From positions 1 to 64,000 of the forward strand of contig NZ_JAINZS010000005.1 of the NCBI RefSeq assembly GCF_020166495.1: a stretch of DNA of 64,000 nt, in the 5' to 3' direction. Both the position numbers and the translations under genes were made by a program. Of the stretch, positions 33,893 to 43,426 are shown piece by piece. Source of the DNA: Robertkochia aurantiaca (GTDB lineage Bacteria; Bacteroidota; Bacteroidia; Flavobacteriales; Flavobacteriaceae). How positions within the stretch are numbered: position 1 is the first letter of the stretch; every line of letters begins with the position of its first letter. Below the pieces are notes generated by a model. That model did no database searches and was not told where the DNA came from. It saw only the letters and a list, made by a program, of their open reading frames with translations.

Positions 33893-36800
33893 CTATTTTG
33901 TTTTCTTGTAAACGGCTTTGTATCGCCAGTAACTAATAATGCCCAATACACCTACAAAAGCTACCGAATACCATACGAAAGTAGGCGTGATAACCTTATC
34001 ACCGCTTGCATATGAATGCAGCCCGGTAAGATAGAAATTCACCCCAAAATAGGTCATCATAATGCTCGCAAAGGCCACAATACTGGCAAAGTTAAAGGCC
34101 CATCGACCTCTCAGGCCGGGAACCAGCCTCATGTGGATCACAAAGGCATACACCATAATACTGATCAGTGCCCAGGTCTCCTTAGGGTCCCAACCCCAGT
34201 ACCTACCCCAGCTCTCGTTAGCCCACTGACCTCCGAGAAAATTTCCAATGGTGAGCATCACCAGTCCTACTGTAAGAGCCAGTTCGTTGATAATAGTGAT
34301 CTCCTGTATGTTAAGTTCCATTTTGGACTTATTCTTCTTATTGGTGAATATAATGAGGAACAAGGCTACCACTCCCAGTATCATTCCCAGGGTAAACGGA
34401 CCATAACTACCCACGATAACGGCTACGTGTATCATCAGCCAATAGCTGTCAAGTACAGGTTGTAGGTTTGCGATAGCAGGATCAAGCCAATTCATATGAG
34501 CTCCGAAGAGAATGATAGCTGTCACAAAGGCGGTTGAAGCGATGGTCAGATCACTTTTACGACCAAAGGCCAATCCAAGCGCCATGGTACTCCATGCCAC
34601 GTAAAGCACGCTCTCATAAGCATCACTCCAGGGGGCGTGACCACTGATATACCAGCGAAAACCAAGACCAAAGGTCTGTGCAAGAAACAGCAGTCCGATG
34701 GCGATCCCACAAGCTTTAATAGCCACCTTGATCCACCTTTTATCATAGAAGATCTGCAGGATGATGAAGGTGAACATCACGATACCGAAAACCATGAACC
34801 AAATCAAAAGGCTTTCAAAAATATTTAGCTTGTTGTAAAGTATCTCTGCCTTCACCTTGTTATCAGAAGGCAATACCTCAGCACCGTAATTTTTCTGATT
34901 TTGTTTGAACGCTTCCAGTATTTTATCGGCCTGCGAATAATCTCCCGTTGCCCTGGCCTCTCTTAGTGCCATCAGATAGAACGGAATTGAATTCTTTATA
35001 AAATTCGCATACAGCGAGTCTTTTACCTGGAAATCTCCCCTGGCAAATTCGGCCGCAGAGATCCATTTGTTGTTCTCACTACCTGGTAAAGGATAGATTC
35101 TGAGAATCTCTCCCCCCAGGGCCTGATTCAACAGCCCCATCTTAAGATCGAATTCTCTGAACCCCTTCTGGAACTGATTTGGGGTATTGGTGGCATAAGC
35201 ATCCTCCAAATAGGGTGATAGTCGATAATTGGTGTTTTCATCAAAGAAATCGACGGCTTTTACCAACTTCTGATCTTCAGGTACCTCGATTATCTTTCGA
35301 ATACTGTCGTTCTTTTTGGTGATGTAAATAAAATCCACATTGTACCAGGCTGCAGGGTTCTGCATCATCGACAACATTACCTGGTTCGGGTTCATTCCTT
35401 TAAATTCTTCGCTCTTACTCATTTTGCGAAGTAACTCAGAAGCGAATGTATTGACAGGCTTCATGCGCCCTGATTCATCCTGTATAACCAGCGAACCAAA
35501 TTTTTCAGCATGCTCCTCATCTATTTTGGTAGCCTGCAATATCGAATCTATCTGCGACTGGGAAGGAGCTGTCACGTGAATGTGCCCATCATCAGCACTG
35601 TGCTCATGAGTGTCCTGGGCAAAACCCGAAACAGTTGTCAACAGCATCAGGGAAGTGAGCACCTTTGCCTTTTTTGTTTTGACTTTTTTCAGCATCCCGG
35701 CAAGATCTTTAAAACGTGTTTTTCCGAAAAACATGATTCCCATCAATCCGATATAAAGTAAAAAGTACCCAACATAGGTGATCCAGGTACCCCAGAAATC
35801 ATGATTAACCGATAGTACAGTACCCTTCTCATCAGGGTCAAAACTGGCCTGAAAGAAGCGGTAGCCCTCATGATCAAGTACATGGTTCATATAGATATCA
35901 TAATCAAAGGGTCTTTCATCTTCCACGGTTACCTTACTCATAAATGAAGAATATCCCTTTTCGGTGCCGGGATATTTCTCAGCTATAAAATCGTTCAACC
36001 TGACCGCAAAGGGTAATTCATGCCTTATCGAGCCGTAGGTGAGATAAAAGTCCAGGTTACCCACTTTAATTTCCTTAGGGTCATTGATAAAACCTTTACC
36101 TCCCATCAGGGTTACCTGTTTGGTTTCTCCCTCGGTGGAAACATTCAACACTATGGCGTCCTGCTGATTCTGAGTTTTATTTTCTGATTCGATGATTCCG
36201 TATCGGCCTCTGACAACAGGCTCAGGAAATACGAATTGCATCCCGGCGACATTATACAGCGAACGGAACATCAAAGGTTGTACGCTGTCCTGGATCACTG
36301 TTCCCTCCAGCTGATCTGCCATTCGCATATAGCTACCCTCAAAAGGGGATCTTATGGTTTGCACAGAGTCATTAACCACGATATTGATGGCGCCTTCAGT
36401 AGGCGCATTAAAAGCGAAAAGAATATTGTGAATACTCGAAACTTCTCCTGCCTTCAGATAGTGATCATGTCTGTTTCCTCCTCCGGCTTCGACGATCTTC
36501 AGATATGGGTCACCGGCTTCATCAGGTATCAGACCTTCTTCGGCACCATCTATAAAACCTGCATAACTTATGGTAAATGGCTGTCCGTTGAAATCAGACT
36601 TCCAGGGAAGCGAGGCATCCCGGGCCTCAGGAGTGATCATGATCTCATCCTGCAACCCACGCCGTCTGGTTTGTCCCTCGACGTCACCGTCTACAAAAAC
36701 GGTCAGATATTCCTTTTCTGTAAGTATGTAATCGACAGACTCTCCCTCACGTATGGGCATTACCCCCTCGAAACTGATATACCGGGTCACAAAGGCTCCC

Positions 36801-37072
36801 AGAATAATAAGTATAAATGACAAATGCAGCAGCAGTACCGGCCACTGCTCTTTACTAAAGAGCCGGTAGCGCTTAATGTTTCCGATAAAGTTGATCACGA
36901 AGAACACCATGATCACTTCAAACCACCAGGCGTTATATATCCATATCTTGGCGGTTTCTGTGCTGTACCAGCTTTCTATAAAAGTTCCCATCGCCATGGC
37001 AACGGCAAAAACCACAAATAACATGGCCATTAATCGCGTAGAGAAAAGTATCTTTTTTATTTTGTCTAACAT
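33893..37072 (-). CDS. CcsBA fused cytochrome c maturation protein
   Basis: A 1059-residue fusion of ResB/CcsB (N-terminal about 480 residues, helices near 12-32, 50-68 and 74-95, large periplasmic domain, helix near 425-445) and ResC/CcsA (about 745-1059). It exports and delivers haem for cytochrome c attachment. CcsA hallmarks are the WWD motif NESWGRYWGWDPKETWALIS near 965 and flanking His (SGHAPWSDAYES, MTYFGVNFYLTGLHSYASG). Between the halves, DTHEHSADDGHIHV is His-rich. A TATTTTTG -7 element lies at 37103-37110. The upstream DsbD-like gene fits the same pathway, which needs reduced Cys. Confidence 0.93.
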   Translation of the reverse strand: MLDKIKKILFSTRLMAMLFVVFAVAMAMGTFIESWYSTETAKIWIYNAWWFEVIMVFFVINFIGNIKRYRLFSKEQWPVLLLHLSFILIILGAFVTRYISFEGVMPIREGESVDYILTEKEYLTVFVDGDVEGQTRRRGLQDEIMITPEARDASLPWKSDFNGQPFTISYAGFIDGAEEGLIPDEAGDPYLKIVEAGGGNRHDHYLKAGEVSSIHNILFAFNAPTEGAINIVVNDSVQTIRSPFEGSYMRMADQLEGTVIQDSVQPLMFRSLYNVAGMQFVFPEPVVRGRYGIIESENKTQNQQDAIVLNVSTEGETKQVTLMGGKGFINDPKEIKVGNLDFYLTYGSIRHELPFAVRLNDFIAEKYPGTEKGYSSFMSKVTVEDERPFDYDIYMNHVLDHEGYRFFQASFDPDEKGTVLSVNHDFWGTWITYVGYFLLYIGLMGIMFFGKTRFKDLAGMLKKVKTKKAKVLTSLMLLTTVSGFAQDTHEHSADDGHIHVTAPSQSQIDSILQATKIDEEHAEKFGSLVIQDESGRMKPVNTFASELLRKMSKSEEFKGMNPNQVMLSMMQNPAAWYNVDFIYITKKNDSIRKIIEVPEDQKLVKAVDFFDENTNYRLSPYLEDAYATNTPNQFQKGFREFDLKMGLLNQALGGEILRIYPLPGSENNKWISAAEFARGDFQVKDSLYANFIKNSIPFYLMALREARATGDYSQADKILEAFKQNQKNYGAEVLPSDNKVKAEILYNKLNIFESLLIWFMVFGIVMFTFIILQIFYDKRWIKVAIKACGIAIGLLFLAQTFGLGFRWYISGHAPWSDAYESVLYVAWSTMALGLAFGRKSDLTIASTAFVTAIILFGAHMNWLDPAIANLQPVLDSYWLMIHVAVIVGSYGPFTLGMILGVVALFLIIFTNKKNKSKMELNIQEITIINELALTVGLVMLTIGNFLGGQWANESWGRYWGWDPKETWALISIMVYAFVIHMRLVPGLRGRWAFNFASIVAFASIMMTYFGVNFYLTGLHSYASGDKVITPTFVWYSVAFVGVLGIISYWRYKAVYKKTK

Positions 37073-37274
37073 TTCGGGCTAATGCTTTTCTTTTTCAGTT
37101 TGCAAAAATAGTACATTTAAATGGCAAATTTGCAGGAATTAACATCTGCTTTACCCTCTTTGCAATTCAGTCCTTCTTTGGCTGTTACTGTGATAAGTAT
37201 CCGGGTAATGCAGCTTTGTTATATTTGATCTATTATTAAAGAAACCGGGAATTAATTACTGAGGTTAGCAGGCT

Positions 37275-38039
37275 ATGATCGACATAAGTATTATTGGAAC
37301 AGGCAATGTTGCCAGGCATCTATTCAAAGCTTTTTACGAAGCTAAGGGTGTACGCATAAATTGGGTAATCACCAGGAAGATCACCGAAAAAAAGCGAGAT
37401 GCTTTCAGAGAATTTCTATCTGATGATTTCGGTCGCATCGAAGAGTCAGACATTACTATTCTGTCTGTTAATGACGATGCTATAGCCAAGGTCGCGAAGA
37501 AAATAAAAGACACAGGGGGCCTGCTCGCCCACACCTCTGGAAACACCTCAATTTCAGAATTGTTACCGGTTAGAAGGCGGGGAGTATTCTATCCGCTTCA
37601 AAGTTTCAGTGCCGAAAAAGAAATAGACTATCGACAAATGCCGCTCTGCCTGGAAGCCAACACTGAAGAAGATCTGATTTTGCTTAAAAAACTGGCCGCA
37701 AGCATCAGTTCAGCGGTTTACCAAATCGATTCAGAACAACGTAGCTCTTTACACCTTTCAGCTGTTTTCATCAATAACTTCAGCAATCACATGGTAACCC
37801 TCGGAAAGGAAATTTGCCAGGAGCAGCGCATCCCTTTTGAGATCTTTCAGCCGCTTTTAAATGAAACTTTTGAAAAACTAGAAAGACTTTCTCCAGAAGC
37901 GGCGCAAACGGGTCCGGCACTCAGAAATGATCAAAAAACCATAAATTCGCATCTGCAAAAACTGGGATCAGGAATCAAAAAGGATATCTACGAGATCCTG
38001 ACCCGTTCTATACAAAACAGCCATGGAAAAAAGCTATAA
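37275..38039 (+). CDS. Rossmann-like and DUF2520 domain protein
   Basis: A 254-residue NAD(P)-binding protein with IIGTGNVARHLFKAF (about 5-19) and HTSGNTSISELLPVRRRGVF followed by YPLQSFSAEKE; the C-terminal half is DUF2520, like ketopantoate reductase-type dehydrogenases. The substrate is unknown. It heads a run with KdsC-like, Maf, a hypothetical and an MscS-like gene; the next start lies 17 bp inside its 3' end. A TATATTTG element at 37220-37227 is the likely -7 box. Confidence 0.88.
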   Translation: MIDISIIGTGNVARHLFKAFYEAKGVRINWVITRKITEKKRDAFREFLSDDFGRIEESDITILSVNDDAIAKVAKKIKDTGGLLAHTSGNTSISELLPVRRRGVFYPLQSFSAEKEIDYRQMPLCLEANTEEDLILLKKLAASISSAVYQIDSEQRSSLHLSAVFINNFSNHMVTLGKEICQEQRIPFEIFQPLLNETFEKLERLSPEAAQTGPALRNDQKTINSHLQKLGSGIKKDIYEILTRSIQNSHGKKL

Positions 38040-38550
38040 AGAATATCTCGAACATATCACCACCTTTATTTTTGATGTAGATGGTGTTCTTACCGACGGA
38101 ACCATCGTGATCACATCAGACGGTCAACTTTTGCGTAACATGAGCCTGAAAGACGGATATGCACTTAAAACCGCGGTTCAGCAGGGTTATAACGTATGTA
38201 TCATCTCAGGAGGAAGCAATGAGGGGGTGAGAAGCCGCCTGCAGGGGTTGGGCGTAACAGATATACACCTGGGTATCGGTGACAAGGTAAAAGAGTTGAA
38301 TGCCTATTTTGAACGTAATGGTATCAAGGCTGAAAATGCGCTGTATATGGGTGACGACATTCCTGATTTTGCGGCCATGAAAATGATCGGCCTTCCGTGC
38401 TGTCCGAATGATGCCGTGACCGAGATAAAAGACATCTCACTCTATGTATCTCACAAACAGGGTGGGAAAGGATGTGTGCGAGATGTTATCGAACAGGTGC
38501 TCAAGGTACAGGGGAAATGGATGAGTAACCTGAACGCCCGGTACGATTAA
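38023..38550 (+). CDS. kdsC: KdsC-type HAD phosphatase
   Basis: A 175-residue HAD IIIA phosphatase of the KDO-8-phosphate phosphatase family: FIFDVDGVLTDGTI has the nucleophile Asp18 and Asp20, ISGGSNEGV is motif II, and MGDDIPDFAAMKMIGLP carries the Mg-binding Asp pair near 111. KDO-8-P is the usual substrate (lipopolysaccharide core), but nucleotidyl-sugar phosphates are possible. Overlaps the DUF2520 gene by 17 bp. Confidence 0.88.
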   Translation: MEKSYKEYLEHITTFIFDVDGVLTDGTIVITSDGQLLRNMSLKDGYALKTAVQQGYNVCIISGGSNEGVRSRLQGLGVTDIHLGIGDKVKELNAYFERNGIKAENALYMGDDIPDFAAMKMIGLPCCPNDAVTEIKDISLYVSHKQGGKGCVRDVIEQVLKVQGKWMSNLNARYD

Positions 38551-38577
38551 AACTCCAAAAACTTTATACAAGTAGGT

Positions 38578-39168
38578 ATGATCAACAGTGAGTTGGAAAA
38601 ATTCAATATAATACTTGCCTCGGGCTCTCCCCGAAGACAACAGTTCTTTAAAGACCTCGGGTTGAACTTTGAGGTACGACTGAAGCCCGTAGACGAGGTT
38701 TATCCGGAACGTTTATACAAATATGAAATCTCCGATTACCTCGCTCAGTTGAAAGCCCTCCCTTTCAAGGAGGAGCTCAAAGACAATGACATTCTTATCA
38801 CTTCAGACACCATTGTTTGGCATGAAGAAAAGGCCCTTGGTAAACCTTCTGGTAAAAAAGAGGCTTACGAGATGCTTCGTTCGCTTTCAGGGAAAGAGCA
38901 CGAAGTAATAACCAGCGTTTGCTTTACCAGTAAAAAACTCGAAAAGACCGTGAATCATACCACCCGGGTAAAATTCAGGGAATTAACAGAAGATGAAATA
39001 AACCACTACATCGAAAACTTCGAACCGTTTGATAAGGCAGGAGCTTACGGCATCCAGGAATGGATCGGTCTGATAGGTATCAGTGAGATACAGGGGTCTT
39101 ATTTCAATGTGGTCGGGCTTCCTACGTTCGAAGTGTATCAGAACCTCAAAATAATGGCTTCCATCTAA
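38578..39168 (+). CDS. Maf-like nucleotide pyrophosphatase
   Basis: A 196-residue house-cleaning pyrophosphatase that hydrolyses non-canonical nucleoside triphosphates. Characteristic ILASGSPRRQQFFKDLG (about 11-27), then SDTIVWHEEKALGKPSGKKE, TRVKFRELTEDEINHYI and DKAGAYGIQEW. These match the YhdE/Maf dTTP/UTP type. 27 bp after kdsC, same operon. Confidence 0.93.
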   Translation: MINSELEKFNIILASGSPRRQQFFKDLGLNFEVRLKPVDEVYPERLYKYEISDYLAQLKALPFKEELKDNDILITSDTIVWHEEKALGKPSGKKEAYEMLRSLSGKEHEVITSVCFTSKKLEKTVNHTTRVKFRELTEDEINHYIENFEPFDKAGAYGIQEWIGLIGISEIQGSYFNVVGLPTFEVYQNLKIMASI

Positions 39169-39199
39169 AAATTTTATATTTTTAGTGAAACACCCAGCC

Positions 39200-40117
39200 A
39201 TGAAATCCTTGCGTTATATTTTCCTCTCTTTCATCGCATTAGCCCTGCTCATTTTGGGCTATATGTATTTTTCCGGTAAAGGAATCTTTGCCAAACCCGT
39301 CAAAGCAAACCGGGAGCTGCCTGAAAATTTTGGCTCTTACTGGTACCAGGGAGAAGCTGAGATCACTTCTTACCATCTTGAACAAATGCGATATGGCGAA
39401 AAAAGAGAAGGGCGCGCTGTATTTATTTTCGTAACAGAACCTTTCTTAAAGAAGGAGCAGGTAAAAGCAAATGAGGCTTCACAGAAAACCCTTAATGTTC
39501 TGAAAATGAACCGAACCCGTAAGTTCCAGACGGGCATCTATCCGTATTCGGTAATGACGAGTGTTTTCAGCCCGGTCGAAAAACAGAATTACCCTCTGAA
39601 GGTGAGCAGCAGCATACAGGAGTGGTGCGGCCAGGTATATATGCAGCTGAATAACAGGCTCGATTACGAGGTGATGCTTCACTCGTACTTCCAGGGTGAA
39701 TCTGACAAGGATTTTCTACTGAAAAAAATGCCGTTGGAAGACGGAATATGGAATCAGATACGGTTGAATCCTGAAAATCTGCCCACCGGTGAACTTCAAA
39801 TGATACCTGGGTTTGAGTATCTGAGACTCTCCCACAACAAAATAAAATCGTACCAGGTAAAAGCCCGGCTGGAAAAAATGAAAGATTTTCAACGCTACAC
39901 CCTGGATTATCCGGAATTAGAGAGACGGCTTATCATTGATTTCGAAAATGATTTCCCTTACGAGATTAACCAGTGGACGGAAGAAGGTAAAGAAACCTAT
40001 AGCGACGGTGATACTGCCTATGTTACAAGAGCAAAAAAAATAAAGCGATTAAAGATCGATTATTGGAATAAAAACCGGAACCAGGATTTATATTTGCGCG
40101 ACAGTTTAGGCTTATAA
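39200..40117 (+). CDS. Hypothetical exported protein beside maf
   Basis: A 305-residue protein with one N-terminal helix (MKSLRYIFLSFIALALLILG) that acts as signal anchor, then a beta-rich domain with EITSYHLEQMRYGEKREGRA, QEWCGQVYMQLN and LRLSHNKIKSYQVKARLEKM. ATG 39200 is chosen; GTG 39185 would add a charged lead before the helix. Similar proteins are sometimes mislabelled septum formation inhibitor Maf because of their neighbour; no Maf motif is present. Function unknown; the MscS-like gene starts 3 bp after its stop. Confidence 0.7.
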   Translation: MKSLRYIFLSFIALALLILGYMYFSGKGIFAKPVKANRELPENFGSYWYQGEAEITSYHLEQMRYGEKREGRAVFIFVTEPFLKKEQVKANEASQKTLNVLKMNRTRKFQTGIYPYSVMTSVFSPVEKQNYPLKVSSSIQEWCGQVYMQLNNRLDYEVMLHSYFQGESDKDFLLKKMPLEDGIWNQIRLNPENLPTGELQMIPGFEYLRLSHNKIKSYQVKARLEKMKDFQRYTLDYPELERRLIIDFENDFPYEINQWTEEGKETYSDGDTAYVTRAKKIKRLKIDYWNKNRNQDLYLRDSLGL

Positions 40118-40120
40118 TTT

Positions 40121-40666
40121 ATGATTGCATTCTTAACCGAATATCAGGACTCTATTTTAAGAACCGTTTTCACCCTGGTTCTGCTGCTACTTATTCGTTA
40201 CATAACCGCCAAGGCTATCAGGCGGGTGGGGCGAATCGGTGAATTTGACCGGGCCAGAACCATCCTGATCATCAAATATGTGAATGTCATGATCTTTTTC
40301 CTGGGTGTTTTCAGTTTAGGATACATCTGGGGGCTGAACTTTCAAGATCTGGGATTGATCCTGTCTTCGGTTCTTGCAGTACTGGGAGTCGCCTTCTTTG
40401 CCTCCTGGTCTATTCTCAGTAATGTAACGGCAGGAGTGATACTCTTCTTCTCTTTCCCGTTTAAGATAGGTGACAAGATCAGGATCCAGGATAAGGACTT
40501 CCCGACAGAATCGGTGATAGAAGATATCAAGGCTTTTCATATTCACCTTCGTACCCCAGAGGGCGAATTGGTGACCTACCCAAACAACCTGTTTTTACAG
40601 AAAGGGGTCGTAGTGCTTACCAAATCGGTAGAGCCGGCTACCACCTCCCCTGACGAAAGCGAATAA
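40121..40666 (+). CDS. Small MscS-like mechanosensitive channel
   Basis: A 181-residue membrane protein with about three helices, much shorter than E. coli MscS (286). TM3-type pore segment and beta lead are visible as SWSILSNVTAGVILFFSFPF then KIGDKIRIQDKD; the beta domain continues to IEDIKAFHIHLRTPEGELVTYPNNLFL. Lacks the usual C-terminal alpha/beta domain. Osmotic release valve is the family role. Coupled to the hypothetical upstream by a 3-bp gap. Confidence 0.83.
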   Translation: MIAFLTEYQDSILRTVFTLVLLLLIRYITAKAIRRVGRIGEFDRARTILIIKYVNVMIFFLGVFSLGYIWGLNFQDLGLILSSVLAVLGVAFFASWSILSNVTAGVILFFSFPFKIGDKIRIQDKDFPTESVIEDIKAFHIHLRTPEGELVTYPNNLFLQKGVVVLTKSVEPATTSPDESE

Positions 40667-40780
40667 CCGGGACTATTCTGTTTTTCTCATCTCCGAACCA
40701 ATTCCGTTAAAGAATCTCTAAAAAAAGGTTAACGGGATGATTAATTTTTATATTTGATCGGTATACCTAATCCAGCTAAA

Positions 40781-43318
40781 ATGAAAAGATCACTGTTTTC
40801 CTTTCTTTTGGGACTGGTGCTCAGCATGTTCTCTTATGCCCAACAACCCCGCACCTTTACCTCGACTGAAATTTATGAGGCGGTCAAAAAACTCAACTTT
40901 CTTGGATCTGCCCTGTATGTGGCAGCCCACCCTGATGATGAGAATACCCGGCTTATCGCCTTCCTTTCGAACGAAGTCAAGGCGCGTACGGCTTATCTGT
41001 CTCTTACCAGAGGAGACGGTGGGCAAAACCTGATAGGCCCCGAGTTACGGGAACTTCTTGGTGTACTTCGCACACAGGAACTTCTTGAAGCAAGGCGCGT
41101 TGACGGTGGGGAACAGTTCTTTACAAGAGCTAATGATTTTGGGTATTCCAAGCACCCTGAAGAAACGCTTTCGATCTGGAATAAGGATTCAGTACTCGCT
41201 GATGTGGTTTGGGCTATCAGGAAATTCAAACCCGATGTCATCATCAATCGATTTGATCATCGCACTCCGGGTTCGACTCACGGACACCATACCTCTTCCG
41301 CCATGCTGAGCTATGAAGCTTTTGACCTGGCAGGAAACAAAAATAAATTCCCGTCGCAACTGAATTATGTCGACACCTGGCAACCCAAAAGGTTGTTTTT
41401 CAACACCTCATGGTGGTTCTACGGAAGTGAGGAAAACTTTGAAAAGGCAGACAAAAGCAAAATGCTCTCTTTCGACATTGGAACGTACTACCCTACCATA
41501 GGAATGAGCAATAACGAAATGGCGTCTATTGCCAGCAGTCAGCATTTGAGCCAGGGCTTCGGCAGAGTCTCCAGCCGTGGATCTGAAAAGGAATATATCG
41601 AGCTGCTCAAGGGTGATATGCCCGAAGACCGGTTATTCGAAGGAATAAACACCAGCTGGACAAGGGTGAAAGGCGGAGAGGAAATCAACAGCATTCTCAG
41701 TAAGATCGAAGAAGAGTTTAATTTCAAAGATCCCGCGGTTCATGTTCCGGAACTGATGAAGGCCTATGAGCTGATCACCCGTCTGGAAGACGATCATTGG
41801 AGAGAAATTAAGACAAAAGAGATCACAAAGATTATACAGGCCTGTAGCGGACTGTTCCTGGAGGCAACAGCAAATGATCCTTCTGCCGTACCCGGGGAAC
41901 AGATCACGCTGAATCTTGAAGCAATCAACCGAAATGGAAACAGCTTCACCTTAAAAGCGGTAAAGGTGAACCAGGACCTCGCACAAACCACTATCGATAA
42001 AACACTGGAAAGCAATACACCTTTACGCGAAGAGCTCAAGCTTACCCTTCCTTCCGATATAAGATACAGCACCCCATACTGGTTGAAAAATGAAGGAACT
42101 CTGGGAATGTACAGCGCACCACAAAGACTAATCGGAATGCCTGAGAGTCCGGATCCGGTGATCATAGACTTTATATTGGAATCATCCGGGAAATCACTCG
42201 TTATCAGCAAGCCATTAGTCTATAAATATTCCCGCCCGGATAAAGGAGAACTCTATCAGCCATTTGAAATTCTGCCAAAGGCAACGGTTTCAGTGAGCGA
42301 CAAGGTTTTTCTTTTCGACGACGGAAAAACCAAAACCGTCAGGGTTACGGTAAAAGCGGGAATCAGCAAGGTCAACGGCAGTGTAGGTCTTGATCTTCCC
42401 GAGGGATGGACAAGTCAGCCGGCCAACAGTACGTTCAGCATTGAAGAAAAGGGTAATACGCAGTCTTTTATCTTTTCAGTCAAGCCGGGTGAAACACAGG
42501 AAGGTCTGATGAACGCATATGTCGATATCGATGGCAACAGGATTTCAAAAGAACTCGTTACCATCGCCTATGACCATATCCCCACCCAACAGGTGCTTCT
42601 ACCCTCCAGAGCGAAGGTTGCCCGCCTGGATATAACCAAAAGAGGTGAAAAGATCGCCTACATTCCCGGAGCAGGTGATGCTGTTCCTGAAAGTCTGAAA
42701 CAGATAGGATATAATGTAAGTATTATAGAACCGGAAGCCATAACGAGTTCCCGCCTTAGCGGATATGATGCCGTAGTTGTAGGCATAAGGGCCTATAATG
42801 TGAGTAACGAGATCAGGTTCAAGCAGCCATATCTGCTTGAATATGTCAAAAATGGCGGTACACTGATCGTTCAATACAATACCGCCAGCAGACGCGGCGG
42901 ACTCGACTTTGAGCAGATCGCACCTTACCCTCTTAAGGTTTCAAGAGACAGGGTCACCGATGAAGATGCCGAAGTAACCTTTCTCAATCCTGACCATCCG
43001 CTGTTGAATACACCGAATAAGATCACGACTGATGACTTTAAGGGTTGGGTTCAGGAAAGAGGTTTGTACTTCCCCGATGAATGGGATCAGGCTTTCACTC
43101 CGCTCCTGTCTATGCATGACAAGAACGAAAGTCCGAAAAAGGGCAGTCTTTTGGTGGCACCCTATGGTAAAGGGTACTATATTTATACCGGCCTCAGCTT
43201 TTTCAGGGAACTTCCGGCAGGTGTTCCCGGAGCCTATAAACTCTTTGCCAACATGCTATCTGTAGGTAAAGAAGAAACGCAAAAAACACAACCCGAAAAC
43301 GACCAAACTAAAGGCTAA
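40781..43318 (+). CDS. Large PIG-L deacetylase with C-terminal GATase-like domain
   Basis: An 845-residue exported protein (signal peptide 1-20, ending YAQ). The PIG-L deacetylase domain (about 25-300) has AAHPDDENTRL (His50, Asp52, Asp53) and RTPGSTHGHHTSSAM near 163. Middle beta domains (about 370-620) lead to a C-terminal GATase1/trehalose-utilisation-like domain (KIAYIPGAGDAVPESLKQIG, VVVGIRAYNVS, EYVKNGGTLIVQYN). ATG 40781 is chosen; TTG 40754 overlaps the TATATTTG -7 element (40749-40756). It probably releases acetyl groups from a sugar, and the following symporter may import the product. Confidence 0.88.
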   Translation: MKRSLFSFLLGLVLSMFSYAQQPRTFTSTEIYEAVKKLNFLGSALYVAAHPDDENTRLIAFLSNEVKARTAYLSLTRGDGGQNLIGPELRELLGVLRTQELLEARRVDGGEQFFTRANDFGYSKHPEETLSIWNKDSVLADVVWAIRKFKPDVIINRFDHRTPGSTHGHHTSSAMLSYEAFDLAGNKNKFPSQLNYVDTWQPKRLFFNTSWWFYGSEENFEKADKSKMLSFDIGTYYPTIGMSNNEMASIASSQHLSQGFGRVSSRGSEKEYIELLKGDMPEDRLFEGINTSWTRVKGGEEINSILSKIEEEFNFKDPAVHVPELMKAYELITRLEDDHWREIKTKEITKIIQACSGLFLEATANDPSAVPGEQITLNLEAINRNGNSFTLKAVKVNQDLAQTTIDKTLESNTPLREELKLTLPSDIRYSTPYWLKNEGTLGMYSAPQRLIGMPESPDPVIIDFILESSGKSLVISKPLVYKYSRPDKGELYQPFEILPKATVSVSDKVFLFDDGKTKTVRVTVKAGISKVNGSVGLDLPEGWTSQPANSTFSIEEKGNTQSFIFSVKPGETQEGLMNAYVDIDGNRISKELVTIAYDHIPTQQVLLPSRAKVARLDITKRGEKIAYIPGAGDAVPESLKQIGYNVSIIEPEAITSSRLSGYDAVVVGIRAYNVSNEIRFKQPYLLEYVKNGGTLIVQYNTASRRGGLDFEQIAPYPLKVSRDRVTDEDAEVTFLNPDHPLLNTPNKITTDDFKGWVQERGLYFPDEWDQAFTPLLSMHDKNESPKKGSLLVAPYGKGYYIYTGLSFFRELPAGVPGAYKLFANMLSVGKEETQKTQPENDQTKG

Positions 43319-43321
43319 ACT

Positions 43322-43423
43322 ATGTTAGAAAAAATTACCTGGAAGCGATCGTATTCGATCGTGCTTATTGCAAATTTCATTTACATACTGGCTTTTTACC
43401 TCATTATGATCTCAAATCAATAG
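43322..43423 (+). CDS. 33-residue single-helix membrane peptide
   Basis: ATG 43322-43324 to TAG 43421-43423, encoding MLEKITWKRSYSIVLIANFI continuing to the last residue Gln33. One helix (about 13-30) follows a basic N-terminus, so the N-terminus should be cytoplasmic. It sits 3 bp after the deacetylase stop and 3 bp before the symporter ATG, so it lies within the operon. It may be a small symporter subunit; short enough to be missed by gene callers. Confidence 0.6.
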   Translation: MLEKITWKRSYSIVLIANFIYILAFYLIMISNQ

Positions 43424-43426
43424 CAG

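Noticed and set aside
36236-36820. 194-codon plus-strand frame
   Set aside because: Antisense to the ResB part of CcsBA; no domain and odd composition.
39200-40117. Septum formation inhibitor Maf label for the gene after maf
   Set aside because: No Maf signature (ASxSPRR) is present; the true Maf is at 38578-39168.
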